64,000 nucleotides of DNA from Gautieria morchelliformis (Eukaryota; Basidiomycota; Agaricomycetes; Gomphales; Gomphaceae). The stretch spans positions 60,985 to 124,984 of the forward strand of contig WHVA01000346.1 in NCBI GenBank assembly GCA_015179125.1, written 5' to 3'. Positions 32,021 to 42,483 of this stretch are shown one piece after another; positions within the stretch are counted from its first letter, which is position 1; the number at the start of each line of letters is the position of its first letter. The notes beneath the pieces were generated by a model, which did no database searches, was not told where the DNA came from, and saw only the letters and a list, made by a program, of their open reading frames with translations. The position numbers and the translations under genes were made by a program.

Positions 32021-33940
32021 GGGTGTCAGGATGAGTGATGTGCGGGCCGGGCTTTAGCAGGCTCGGGCTCAATGAAGCATGGTGCCCAGCCCATTAGCCA
32101 GGGCTGGGCTTCAGCTACAGAAATTTTTTTTTTTCTTTTTTTTTTTTTGTTATCATTAAGCTAGTAACAATATCAAGTGTTTTCTTATTCCCCATCACTC
32201 TTCTCATGATCAACATCGTGCCAAGCCATATCCCCTTCGTTGTTCCCATAAGACTCTTCTGCTTCGTCCTCCAAGGCTGTCTCAGTTGTGGTGCATGGCT
32301 CAGGTTCACGGAAGATGAGTTCACTTCGCAACATGCACTTGAGGCATTGAAGTGCTTCAACGATGTCGCCCTTAAGACGACTTCGGCGTTTGCTGATGGT
32401 AATTCCCGCAGATGAAAATGCGCGTTCGCTTGATACAGAAGACACCATAATTGGCAGATAATCAGCAGCTAGCAGTGCCCATACCGGGAGCCGTTGAGAA
32501 TTGAGCTGCAATCATTTTCTTGAAGGAAGGAGTGGTTAGGGCCTGAATTGGCTGTATATACAATGACCCCAGGTGAGCAATTGGACCGCGCATGATGAAT
32601 CACACAGTAAGACTCACCTGGTCTGTGATAACCAGCCATTCCATTGCGGCATCACAGAAGGCCGCATTGGTAAATGGCACCCCCTGTTCCTTTTTTGGCA
32701 TCTCCTTCAAGTGGTTGTCGAGGGTTCCTTGCTTGACTCTTGCAATCGCGTCTTCAGCTTTCTCTCGCTTGGCCTTCAATTCCTTGGGGAGCTTGGATTC
32801 GAAGTTGTTAGTGCGTGCCCATGTGCTATATTTAGCCTGTGTACGATCTGTTCAATCCCTAGAAGATGTAACTGACCGAGACTGAATTGAGCTCACCTTA
32901 TGGTTTTCCAGCGACTCAATATGTCGACGTAGCATGGTTGTGTCACTGACAAGGCTCAATCTGTACACTATGGTCACAGCCATGATATCAATCGGACGCC
33001 AGCTGCAAATTTTACAGGCACGACATTTTCGAACTCTTCCATCTTTTCCACCCACCTCTGCCATATCTTCAAAGAATTCATCAAGATCACAATTGGCGTT
33101 CTTGCGATTCGTCTTCGTTGATGTTGCACTAATGTCAACAATATTAATGTCAGTAAGCACATTTTCCACGTCAACATCGATGGGATCTGTGGCCGACTTG
33201 TGCCGCTTCGTAGCTGGAAAACAATACAAGGTATAGTCTACTGAAAAGAAAACCGAGAAAGCCCTGCTTACTATGCTCTTGCTTCCTCTTATGCTGGGTT
33301 TTGCTGCTACCAGTGGAATCGCTTGTCTTTCCTCCCTCGTCAAAGTCTGAATCGGTGAGATCGAGAATGTCGACGGTCTTTCGCTTATTCACACAAGAAG
33401 AAGTCTGGCTTCCCGGGAGCTCCTTGGCCGCCTTTCCACCAGGTGTGTTCTCTGTTCCTGTTGGGTCAGCGGTGTCACCAAATTGAGGGGTACCAGAAGA
33501 TTCCCCCTCCACAGCCAACTCGTCGATGCTCTCTGACGATGGAGCAGAAGGCAGTCTTGCCGCGGCGAGCCGTTTTGCAGCGGCAGCCGAAGCTGCTGCC
33601 TGGTGTGAAGCCAGGGCCGGAACGGAGGCATTACTGGGGTTAGTAACTTTCTCTGTTGCGGTAATTTTGCGCTTTGGGCGACTCGACATAAGGCTTGGGT
33701 GAGTAGTGAGATCGCGCGAAGGGAATAACCTTGTTTCATGTATATACAGTTCATCTTCCAAATCCAGGCAAAGACGCACTATATCCAGCAAAGCCCGGGC
33801 TTCCCCAAGCCAGAAGCCCGACCCATTCGGTGGGCTCAAAGCAGGAAACCCCGGCCGCTGGGGGATAGTCAGCAGCTGACAGGTCTGCCGGACTTGTCCG
33901 CTGACACATAACCCTAATGGACCCATAGCCACAACACCAC
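32021..33940 (-). mobile_element. hAT-like DNA transposon remnant
   Basis: A minus-strand transposase relic is flanked by GC-rich subterminal sequence built from GGGCTTGGGC/AGCCCGGGC-type words: about 32040-32120 on one side and about 33785-33890 on the other. Such words are common in hAT ends. I could not pin down the terminal inverted repeats or an 8 bp target duplication, so the limits are approximate. Confidence 0.6.
32186..33689 (-). pseudogene. hAT-family transposase with internal deletion
   Basis: The start ATG is at 33689 (MSSRPKRKITATEK). Read along the minus strand: an Ala-rich N-terminus, an acidic stretch, then a BED-type zinc finger split by an intron (VRKCRACK and LRRHIESLENHK, about 33050 to 32895). 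Next is KAREKAEDAIARVKQGTLDN-like sequence and FCDAAMEWLVITDQ / PIQALTTPSFKKMIA joined across a GTGAG...ACAG intron (about 32700-32500). The sequence then jumps directly to the C-terminal dimerisation domain LPVWALLAADYLPI...SSVSSERAFSSAG (about 32480-32410). The whole RNase H-fold catalytic core normally between these parts is missing, and the junction shifts frame. It cannot be active. Confidence 0.82.
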
Positions 33941-34045
33941 AACGCCACTAACGTAGCCACAACACGTCCACAATATAGCCGTATTAGGATTCCCAATATA
34001 TCTTTTTTTTTCATCGCTTGACAGCATCCTTATTCTGCATGCAAG

Positions 34046-34620
34046 TTGACCCTGAAGTCCAACCCTCCATTCTCGCAAAGATCAACAAACACTTTCGAGT
34101 TCTTGAGCGAGGTACTCTTGATAGGTACACAGTTGATCCACGGGCAAGGCACATGGTACATTCCTGGCTTAGGTGTGCAGAGCTGCGACTTGAAGACAAT
34201 TAATAAGACATATATGTTTGTCAGGCGCGTGCGGTTCGTATAACACCCGCGCCGACTACGTAGTTGCTATCAACCAGGCACAGTATCACAGTAAGATGTG
34301 CCACAAGCACGATCGCATCATCAACATGAAGAACGGCAAGTCGGTGCATGCGGAGGTACAGGGTACGCATGACTACACTACTTACAACTACGATTGTTTG
34401 CCATAAATCTCTTGAGACCGCAGACGAATGTCCTACGTGCTCTTTCGGGAGTCTGGACATGTTTGTGGCGTTGCCTCCAGTTAAATTTAGTACTGAACAT
34501 ACTTGGGTCAGGTCGCCTGTTGTGTTTTCCACAATAGCCGAGTCAGGGCTTGATGAGGGACGACTGGAAATATCTTGGTATTTCTCCAGTTCCTACACTC
34601 ATTCTCAATCCTATCGTCAT
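34046..34620 (+). CDS. RlpA-like double-psi beta-barrel protein, partial gene model
   Basis: Three exons are visible. One ends at 34172 (HGQGTWYIPGLG); exon 34225-34362 encodes ACGSYNTRADYVVAINQAQY...KSVHAEVQ; exon 34424-~34600 encodes DECPTCSFGSLDMFV and, after a possible further intron, LDEGRLEISWYFS. The introns 34173-34224 and 34363-34423 have GT...CAG ends and keep frame. G.GACG.., DECPTC..GSLDL and L..G...ISW are the signatures of the fungal DPBB/barwin-like family, small secreted proteins usually expressed in growth or host contact. I cannot see a signal-peptide exon, and the 3' end merges with a Pro/Thr-rich simple repeat, so the gene may be truncated at both ends. Confidence 0.65.
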
Positions 34621-34880
34621 CGCCATCACTACCCCCACTCCCACCACTCTCACCCCGATTCTTCCCACTCTCACGCCCTACACTCTCGCCCCTACTCTCC
34701 CACCTGTACTCCTACCACTCCCGCCCCCACTCTCCCCACTCCCACCCTCATTCCCACCCTCATTTCTCCCCCTTCCCCCCCCACTCTGGCTACACCGATT
34801 CCTACTCTTATGCCTCCCGCTTTCACCCCTCGTACACCCATCCCCACCATCTACCCCACTCCCGCTCTCACATTCACAAT
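34600..34880. repeat. Degenerate CACTCCC-type simple repeat
   Basis: A pyrimidine-rich low-complexity run built from CACTCCCAC / CTCCCAC words directly downstream of the DPBB gene. All three plus frames stay open through it (His/Ser-, Pro/Leu- and Thr/Pro-rich), so open frames here mean nothing. Confidence 0.75.
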
Positions 34881-35820
34881 AAACACATACTCCAGCACAA
34901 TCACTATCCACGAGCTCCTCACGATCAACCAGATTGTCAGCTCACATGTTCGTATTGGTGCTGGATTGTGCGGACCCTGGGATACAAAATGAGCAATGAG
35001 GCCAGAGGAAGAAGAGGAAGAGTTACTGGGGATCATCAAGGTCGGCTTCAGCAGGGTCACGCTGACCTTTGTGCATGATGGGCAGGAATCGGCGCCACAT
35101 TTCGACCGTGTGACCAAAATGGCGTGCCGGTCTGGAAAGAGCATCGCGTTTGCTATCATAAATGCAATGAATGATTAGCAATTATCCATGTGTTATGAAG
35201 GGGATACAAACGGTTTCTTGCGGGTGTGTTATGAAACCCGAAACGTGTCGAGAGCCCCGGACCAATGCTGCGCGCATACACGCGCATCGCCCGATTTCCC
35301 CACTCCCTTTTCCCGACTGACACTCACCCCACGACCCATTCCCATTCTCTCACCCCACCTCCATGCGCTCCACTCAGATCGTAAGTATATACATGTACAC
35401 TTAGCTACGCATCAGCCCCATGACTGGACTCCAACCCCAGGCATCTATCCCCGCACACCCCACTGATCGTTTGCCCGTACATTCACCATTTCTTCCTGCC
35501 CCACACTGACCAAAAAAATATCTTCCAGTTAGTGATACTTCAGACCATATAAAGTAGCTATCCCATGTAACAAAGAAGCAGACAGAATTGTATCTGTCCA
35601 TCCGCGCGCTCTCCATCGTCTGAGTCCCTCTGTAGTACTCACTGCCGATCCTGGTTAAAGGTGGCACATACCACAGGGACATTTGTACACTACGACCCCG
35701 TCACTCACTCCCATCGCTTCCGACCCTGAGTGTCCACTCGATACGCAGGACCCACAAGGCCACAGTCGAGATATACCTTAAGCAGCCCCAATCCATCATA
35801 GTTAAAAGCACATTTATTAG
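34881..35820. other. No gene recognised
   Basis: Short open frames on both strands without motifs. No repeat partner in the window. Confidence 0.45.
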
Positions 35821-35950
35821 AAAATGGACATCATGTCCAATTTCAGCTCGACGCCGACCTGGCCATGTGTTGTAGACAGACATGTCATGGTGGCGCCAGG
35901 GCGCTGACTGTGCATCGTCTCATCTGGCGACTAGTGACCTTGTCTGTTTG
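35821..35950. repeat. ~130 bp dispersed repeat, copy 1
   Basis: AAAATGGACATC...GTCCAATTTCAGCTCGACG...GACCTGGCC is shared with 56397-56530, with indels. Both copies end within a CTCTGGCGAC/TCTGGTGACG motif. It could be a small non-autonomous element. The start contains a near palindrome (TGGACATC..GTCCA). Confidence 0.6.
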
Positions 35951-36499
35951 AGGATGGAAAAAATAGGAGGAGCGATACCTCTTGCGGCCAGCTTCATTTT
36001 CGGAATCAGTGCCGGAAAGTGACACGGGGCTGCCTGCACTGGCGGTCGCATGTCCTTGCGATTCTCCTCCCCACGTAGGTTCACTTAATGGGGAGGAGAA
36101 TCGCAGACTCCCGCTGCGACTCGAAGTTGCAGAGGTGGCAGTGGAAGGCCTGGTTGGTGAGCGTGAACTGGGCCTCCTGTGATGAGGACGGCACCTGGAT
36201 GAGTGGGGCTTGATGCAGGAGCGTGATGAGGGCATGGTGGGTCGCAATGGAGGGGTTCAGGTATAGAGAAAGAGACGTATTCCATGGCCGACACCGCTGT
36301 GTCTTACAACTTCTAACTCAATGGTCATGTGATAGAAAAATTTTGAACTTGCCCCAGGCTCAGTCATATGCCCTAACCTTGTCGAGCCAGAATGTTTCAG
36401 CCATTCGATAGTCATGCAGACCACGAATTTTGTGTAATAAGTCCACTATTCCAATATATTGCCGATAGTGTCAGGCTTTGTTCAATAAGCACATTCTGC
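35951..36499. other. No certain gene; Ser/Arg-rich minus-strand open frame
   Basis: A 120-codon minus-strand frame (35885-36247) is rich in Ser, Arg and Pro and contains a perfect hairpin. It has no recognisable domain and may be chance. Confidence 0.35.
36057..36105. repeat. Perfect 17 bp inverted repeat with 15 base spacer
   Basis: TGCGATTCTCCTCCCCA at 36057-36073 and its exact complement TGGGGAGGAGAATCGCA at 36089-36105. Confidence 0.9.
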
Positions 36500-39400
36500 A
36501 TCTATCTAATCCCCATACTGCAAGTCATCCTCCACTTCGCCGTGGTCACTGAATTTGAACAACTCAGACCCATTGCTGCCATCCTCCCCTGAGCATCTGT
36601 CCTCACCCGGCGATGAGGGGCCATCATCCTCCGAATCGTGAGACTGATTTTCATCAGCATCATGATCGGGCTCGGATGGCAGGTGTTGGTGTCCAGAGGA
36701 CACCAACACTTCAGCCTGGGCACCCTCATTTATATTACCTGTTTGACTGTGAACATGCCCAATGCCGCCACCCATGTATCGCATGAGCATGTCGTGATCA
36801 ACCCATCTGTCAGGCACACCGTGACATAGATCAATTTCAGTTATTCCAGTGCTCCAGCTGCCAGTCTATGTGCACACACCTGTTGACATAGAAGTACTCC
36901 CAGTCCCCCTCCACATCCTGGGCTATGGAAGGGGGACAAAGGGTGTGAGTGCAGCCATGAGAAAAAGTGGGAATGAGGTGCGCCGCGCGCACGGCCACCT
37001 TCGGGTCTAAGAACCCAAAGGCCTCTGGGTAGACGTGTGGGACAAATCCAACACCTTCGAGTCAGTGCCCCTTCCACCCAGATGAGTAGTTAGGATCTCG
37101 GCCCAACCACCGAACCCATAGGAATTCCATTCGTGTGGGGGCGGTGAGTCCTGCATGTGTACGCCAAAATACCTGGGCATGAAAAACACCCAGGACACGC
37201 GCATACCAGAATGGATACAATGCCGAGGATGCTGCATCCTCATTGGAGCAGACCATGACATTGCATTTCGCCGTGCGAGGACTGATAATGTCCTGGTCAC
37301 GGCGCACATCATAAGAAGTGTAGTTGACCCGAAGGAATGCATGCTTGTATATGCGTTCATGCTGGAAAAAAAGGGTGTCACGTTCCTGTTCTGAGAATTC
37401 TTGCTCTTCCCCCGCCCCCGGATGACCATAAATCCGTGACAGAAGGTGGTCCTTCAGTCGCACAATAAAATCCTAACCCCCACATGTGTCACTTGAAATC
37501 CATGGCGGGAATGTAAGTTATCTCTTACCTGGGTGGCTGGATCCCCAATACATTGGGCCAACCATGGCCCAAGACATAGTGGGTTTCGAACATCTTGTGC
37601 GATATGATATGCCTGTGCCGCAGACATGGGCTCAGACAGTTCGGTAGACTGACCTTCGAGCCCGACCTGGTGTTCTGGGACTGCAATGTTATGTGTGTGC
37701 AGTTTCTGCGCACTGTGGCGCATCTGAGTGGCGCGTTGGTCAAGTTTCGCCAGTTGGCGCACGAATAAATTTTTGTTTGTCCGGTTCCGATATCATGATT
37801 TGACCTTACGATGAGACAGTTCACCCTGCATAAGAGATCCCGGGGTGAGTGATGGTGCAACCACGCATGGTGCCAGGCCCAACCTACAATTTGGGTTGAA
37901 TATGAATCTGTAGTACCAAACTCACGGATGTCCCGAACATAATGTCCAAGCGTGTGTAACTTGTAGGTTTTCAAGTTGAACGTACGAGGGCGGCGTGCAG
38001 AGTGGGAAGATGGAGCGGTACCAACAGGCTGTTTACCCTTGGCGTGGTTGGAAACATCTTTCCTGGCGGCTGCCTGAGCACGTGCAGACGCCTCGCGGGG
38101 TGTCTCCCTAGTAGCAAATTGTGGACAAATTGTTTCAGCGAAAAAATGCAGGGATTTGCCAAGTTCAACAGTTTGGGCATCAAGCCTTTCCAGTGTGTCA
38201 TCTGTGTGCATGCGGATCTTCACAAGGCCATGCCACCAGGCCAGGTTAAACAGTAAAATTTGGATATGGCTATTCCATGGCTCAGGTAGGAGCCCTTCCA
38301 ACGGGGCATAGCACACTATCAATGTGTCAAAAGGGCACATATATGTTTGATCTTAGCATTGATGTGCCTGTAAGATGTCCTCAAAATCCTGGGCAGCCAG
38401 TTTCTTCATGTTGGCGACGTTGTGCGCAAAGCGTCGCACTGTGGCTCGACCAAATGTGGGAATTGACCGGAACCTGGAAGCACATGAAAAGACATAGATA
38501 TGTTAAGATGGCATCTACCTCTCATTGAGTTCCTGAACCTTTGAAGCACCCTCGCTGTCCAATATCCATACCAAGTGAGTGAAGAGGGCCTTCCAGACCC
38601 CGAGTTCGACCTCATGCATGAGATCACATGCGAGTATTTGGAAGAAATTGAAATTGGCCCAAGAGAGGGCATGCGAGAAAGCATTCTATACCAACACACC
38701 CTGTCAACAGCTTGTTAGGATGGAGTTTAATCAGTCGTACCTCCGTTGGCGTAAGTGAGTTTGCCTTGAGAATTGCATCCACAGCGTTGCTGTTAACTAT
38801 GTACCCATCCTCATAAATAATATGGCAGGCTGCTTGTACATCGTAACGGTGCTGGTCATTATCTGTTCTTGGGTGTGCTCGAGTTTGACAATCCTGAGCC
38901 ATCCCAAGTCTAGATATATGCTCTTTGCATACCATACACCGCGGACACGGACAGCGGCCCAAATCTCGGATGCACGCAAGTAGAACCCTGATATGAGTCC
39001 TGTCAGTTTGAGGGCCGGCATATGATCTGGACTCACTTCTCCGGGTAGTCCGCAGACCATGTGAAGATGCGGGGGAATATCCGACGCACCACACCATCAT
39101 AACACCGAATTAGCATACCGTTTTTCCAGGCCTCAATGAAATCCTCGTCCAACAGGACCCTGAGCACGGCATGGTAGACCTCGCGACGGCAATGCGTCAT
39201 CAAGGGATCCAGCGCACGACCTTTGGTGCAGGTGCGAATGAAGTCTTGAATGCTGTCGGGAAGCTGAATTACCAAAGAACAAATAGATCGGCCATAGCTT
39301 GGCCTGACCAAACTGGGCCAGATGGGTTGCATCCGACCAAAACATCAATGCCGCCAGCCACCGAGGGAAGTTGTCCCCTACCTTTCAAGGCAGATTCTGG

Positions 39401-39580
39401 ATAGCCTCATGTTCCCGGAGCCATGCGTCTGAGTTGAATAGCTCATCTCGGACACGCTGGAGTTTCGATGTCCCATCTTTCCAGAATTGCTTGAAAGGGT
39501 TAAAATGGAAGTACTGAGCTGCCGGGTCGTCTTGAAAAACAGAACGAATGAGAGCTGTCAGTGAACGATGCCACATCCCC
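36500..39580 (-). pseudogene. Plavaka-like DNA transposase (CMC-related), multi-exon
   Basis: Minus-strand exons in order from 39576: FHFNPFKQFWKDGTSKLQRV, LREHEAIQNLP, then SDATHLAQFGQAKLWPIYLF (about 39330), DGVVRRIFPRIFTWSADYPE (about 39090), VLLACIRDLGRCPCPRCMVC (about 38975), an Asn-Asn-Asp-rich helix and NFFQILACDLMHEVELGVWK (about 38640), LLPEPWNSHIQILLFNLAWW (about 38290), FNLKTYKLHTLGHYVRDIRE / FGTTDSYSTQ (about 37970-37880), VNYTSYDVRRDQDIISPRT (about 37320), FWYARVLGVFHAQV, MEFLWVRWLGRDPNY, AFGFLDPKVAVRAAHLIP (about 37000) and MLMRYMGGGIGHVH (about 36790) with an acidic tail. This order is characteristic of the Plavaka transposases abundant in Agaricomycetes. The N-terminal zinc finger is not in place, and some exon joints carry stops. 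Terminal repeats were not identified. Confidence 0.75.
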
Positions 39581-40544
39581 TGATTTCAAAACTTTGTTTG
39601 CTTTCAAACTGATGGCTGCCGGCGGCCTTCTTTTTCACTCCAGTTGGAAACGCTAGATTCGATCAGTACGTCTGGTTCAAGGCGGGATTCGAGTCTTGCC
39701 ACGCACCCGCCATGGATGGTTCTGCGTCTCTGTCTCTATATCTGTCTCGGACCTCTCTGCCTGTCTCGCATGGACGGCGGGGGTGGTATCCACATGGGCG
39801 GCTGGTGGGGGATGCATTTTTGTGGCCCTGTGGGGCCGGGGTGCGGTTGCTTGTGCGGGGATTTGTTGAGCCGCTCGACGAGCTTATTCAGCCGCTGTCG
39901 CTCTTGCACTGCATGGAGCGTGTCTCGTGCGCCGCTCTTGCTGCATTACACCCTTGTCTTTCTTGGCGAGGCCCTTGCGAGTGGGATTGGTGTAGTGTTT
40001 TTTGCACGGGGTTCATCGTGGCAGCGTGCACACGGGAGCGGCTTCGTGATTTGTCGTGCTTGTTGTTTCATTGGGGCCCCTGTTTGTTGCCTTGATGCCT
40101 GTATACCATTCAGGTCAGGGCGCTTGGTGGCGCGCTGCTTGAACGGCCGTTGTGTACGTGGCCTACTCTGCGCTGTTTTTTTCTGTCATCACCTTAACCA
40201 TGCATGACATGGTCTGACCCACTCACCTTTGCATTCCATTGGAGCCATTCCCCCCGCTTCTTGCCTGTGCGTCGGCCCTCTACCCCCCGTGCCAGCGCAC
40301 CCACTATCCTGTCTGTCTATGTGCTGCGTAGCATGTAGTTGATGGGTGTGGGCAGTGTTGTGTCAATGAGGTGGCCTGATGCGCTATGCAGACTCGTACG
40401 GCGTTGTCCTGGCCCTTGTTCTGTCTGCTTTGCGTATCCGAGGCTCTTCTATGTCCCCAAAGTATACGGATGAACGACGGTTCCTCCCACGTGACTCATC
40501 CGGCGCTTGAGATATGAATGCCGCCACGTACCGAGCGGGTTCCT

Positions 40545-40610
40545 TCCGCTTCAGGTTCCTGGGTTCGGGGTCCTGGGTTCGGGTTCCTCACTTCGGGTTC
40601 CTGACTATAG
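40545..40610. repeat. Short minisatellite of GGTTCCTGGGTTCGG-like units
   Basis: About four imperfect units containing GGTTCCTGGGTTCGG / GGTTCCTCACTTCGG. Confidence 0.7.
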
Positions 40611-41225
40611 ACTCTTCTTGCGTTTCTTCTTCCTGACCTTGGCAACTTGCCGCTGTCCCTGTTGCTTCTGTTGCCAAGCGGAGTTTGGCGCTGGATGCTT
40701 CCATTGATTGCCTTTTCGGCTGCTTCCGTCATTACATGGGCCGGTTATAGCTCCGGTCCCCACTTGCTGTATGACGCAACCCTCTTCGTGTGCGCATTCC
40801 GTGGAGGATGACTGTGGAGACGTTTATATTCTGCTATTTTTGCCGTCTTCCATTCTTTTGTATTTTTATTTTTAATTCTTGCTCCTCTCCACGCACACCA
40901 GATAGTCGCTGACACCTACTCACAGGGGTGACAAGAATGCGCTTCCAAAATCGCGCAGACTCCGCGGACAGGTGGATTTTGGCCAAGAGCACGCCCGTGT
41001 CGCAACGTGTGCTGCACCGAACCGCCTCGGGAGATAGTACGAGCAGCACTGGGATGGGTGCCATCGCCATCAGGCAAACCGCGCGGCGCCGGTGTGACAT
41101 CGTCACGACTGGTGACACTGGCTATACCGGGACCCAGAAATACGCACTATGGTGATCGGTGGCAATAGATTGCCTTCTAGTCTCATAGCGATAGGTCATG
41201 CCAAGCCGTGAGACATCTTTATGTC

Positions 41226-41340
41226 TCGTGATAAAGAGGTATATGTCTGGCCTCACTATGCCCATATATTCTCATCGTAACGTTGACGTCGTGATAAAGG
41301 GGTATAGTTTTGGTCCCACCATGCCCATATGTTATCGCTA
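41226..41340. repeat. Two ~50 bp imperfect direct repeats
   Basis: CGTGATAAAGAGGTATATGT...CCCATATATTC (from 41226) and CGTGATAAAGGGGTATAGTT...CCCATATGTTA (from 41289). They are followed by an ACTAGT-rich palindromic stretch at 41340-41383. Confidence 0.7.
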
Positions 41341-41589
41341 ATACTAGTACTAGTGGCATGTACTACTGTACTACTAGTAGTCATGGCTGGGGTCCCTCTC
41401 CAGCGAGGGATCCCATGCCAGTGCTCCCTGCAGGCAACGGGCTCCATCGCCGCCGATGCACCCGGACCGTGAGGTATGTGCCACTAGTGTCTCCTGGTGA
41501 ATGTTCTTAAATCTGGCTACTAGTAACCCTCTTATGCTTGTCTCTCCCACCGCTGGGTGGCATTGAAGCACCGTGACAGTCCCTGCTTA

Positions 41590-41978
41590 TCACCTGTCAG
41601 AGCTCTTTCACTCATGCCGGTCAGCTGTTCAGGCCAGTCAGACCTGGGCAAGCATGAGCGCAAATGTGCTGACGTGCGTGCCGCCTGTTACGAAGCAGAG
41701 AAGCGACTTCGGAAGCGTCGCCGCTCCCATAGATCCCGTTCTCCACATAATGCAAAGAGGCCGCACTTGGACAAGGAGCCGGAAGCTCCGCGAAAGCCTG
41801 CGTTGCTGGTAGAGGTAAGTGTCGTTGTTTCCCAGGGCTGTTTGAAGCCTGAATGCCCTGTCATTAGATACCAGAATCAAGTACTACGGGCTGGCTCCGA
41901 GGGGAGCCATGGTCAGAACCGCTGTGTGCGGATGCAGCATCGCATACCGACGGTTCACTTCCAGACCTTCCACGCGAC
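41590..41978 (+). pseudogene. Possible zinc-finger N-terminal exon of a transposase, cut by gypsy B
   Basis: The frame around 41613 reads MPVSCSGQSDLGKHERKC, then KRLRKRRRSHRSRSP and NAKRPHLDKEPEAP, followed by a GTAAG donor-like site at 41815. A C...HxxxxC pattern with a basic linker resembles the N-terminus of fungal Plavaka/KDZ transposases, but the first CxxC is not intact. The gypsy B LTR interrupts it at 41979. It lies on the strand opposite to the Plavaka relic at 36.5-39.6 kb, so the two need not belong together. Confidence 0.3.
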
Positions 41979-42468
41979 TGTAAGGGCAACCCTGGCTGGT
42001 TGTGGAGATCACACTACCACACAACTGACAAGGGGAAATCCAAAGTATGTATAAATGAACAGAGTATACAAAAGAGGGGATTCTCACCTGACAAGGGGAA
42101 ATCCAAAGAGAAAAGTCTAAGGACCCCCAATGTCAGCGAGCCCGTATTATACTACGCTGCGCAGCCAGGAACAACACTTGGCACCCGCCATCAACCCTGC
42201 ATCTCCTTGACCACCCTGACCCTTGATCGACCCTTGATGCCACCTATTACGTGAGTTGCTTGATTTCCGACACTGTTCCGAGAGTGGAAGTCGGAAATTG
42301 GAGTGGAACTGGCAAGGCGAACAGAACTGGTGGAAGTTCTCCCAGAAGCGGAATCATCTCCGAAAGCGGAGGCGGAGATGGAATCGGAACCGGAAGCGGA
42401 GTCGGAAATGGAGTCGGAACTGGGTGCGGTGTTGGAACTGGAAATGGAAAACAGGGTGTCCCCTGACA
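41979..42468 (-). repeat. 3' LTR of gypsy B (~490 bp)
   Basis: On the plus strand it starts TGTAAGGGCAACC and ends CCCCTGACA, the reverse complement of the gypsy A LTR ends. The C-rich complement of the polypurine tract (TCACCCCCCCCTTAG) follows at 42469. Confidence 0.92.
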
Positions 42469-42483
42469 TCACCCCCCCCTTAG

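Larger units (their letters stand above)
39581..41559. other. No gene recognised; GC-rich, several minor tandem repeats
   Basis: Open frames of 127-187 codons overlap in several frames around 39640-40210 (for example 39712-40095), Cys/Leu/Arg-rich with no known motif. I regard them as composition artefacts. Smaller tandem repeats at 40545-40610 and 41226-41340 are listed separately. Confidence 0.4.

Noticed and set aside
34575..35078. Pro/His-rich proteins of 110-214 residues
   Set aside because: They are translations of the CACTCCC simple repeat, open in all three frames.
36057..36105. Intrinsic terminator
   Set aside because: Fungal nuclear DNA does not use bacterial-type terminators, and no U-run follows the hairpin.
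39644..40207. 187-codon and 127-codon open frames
   Set aside because: Several frames are open together in a GC-rich stretch. The proteins are Cys/Arg/Leu-rich without motifs.
41386..41480. Structured RNA or tRNA-like stretch after the ACTAGT palindrome
   Set aside because: No cloverleaf, A/B box pair or CCA-compatible acceptor stem could be drawn.
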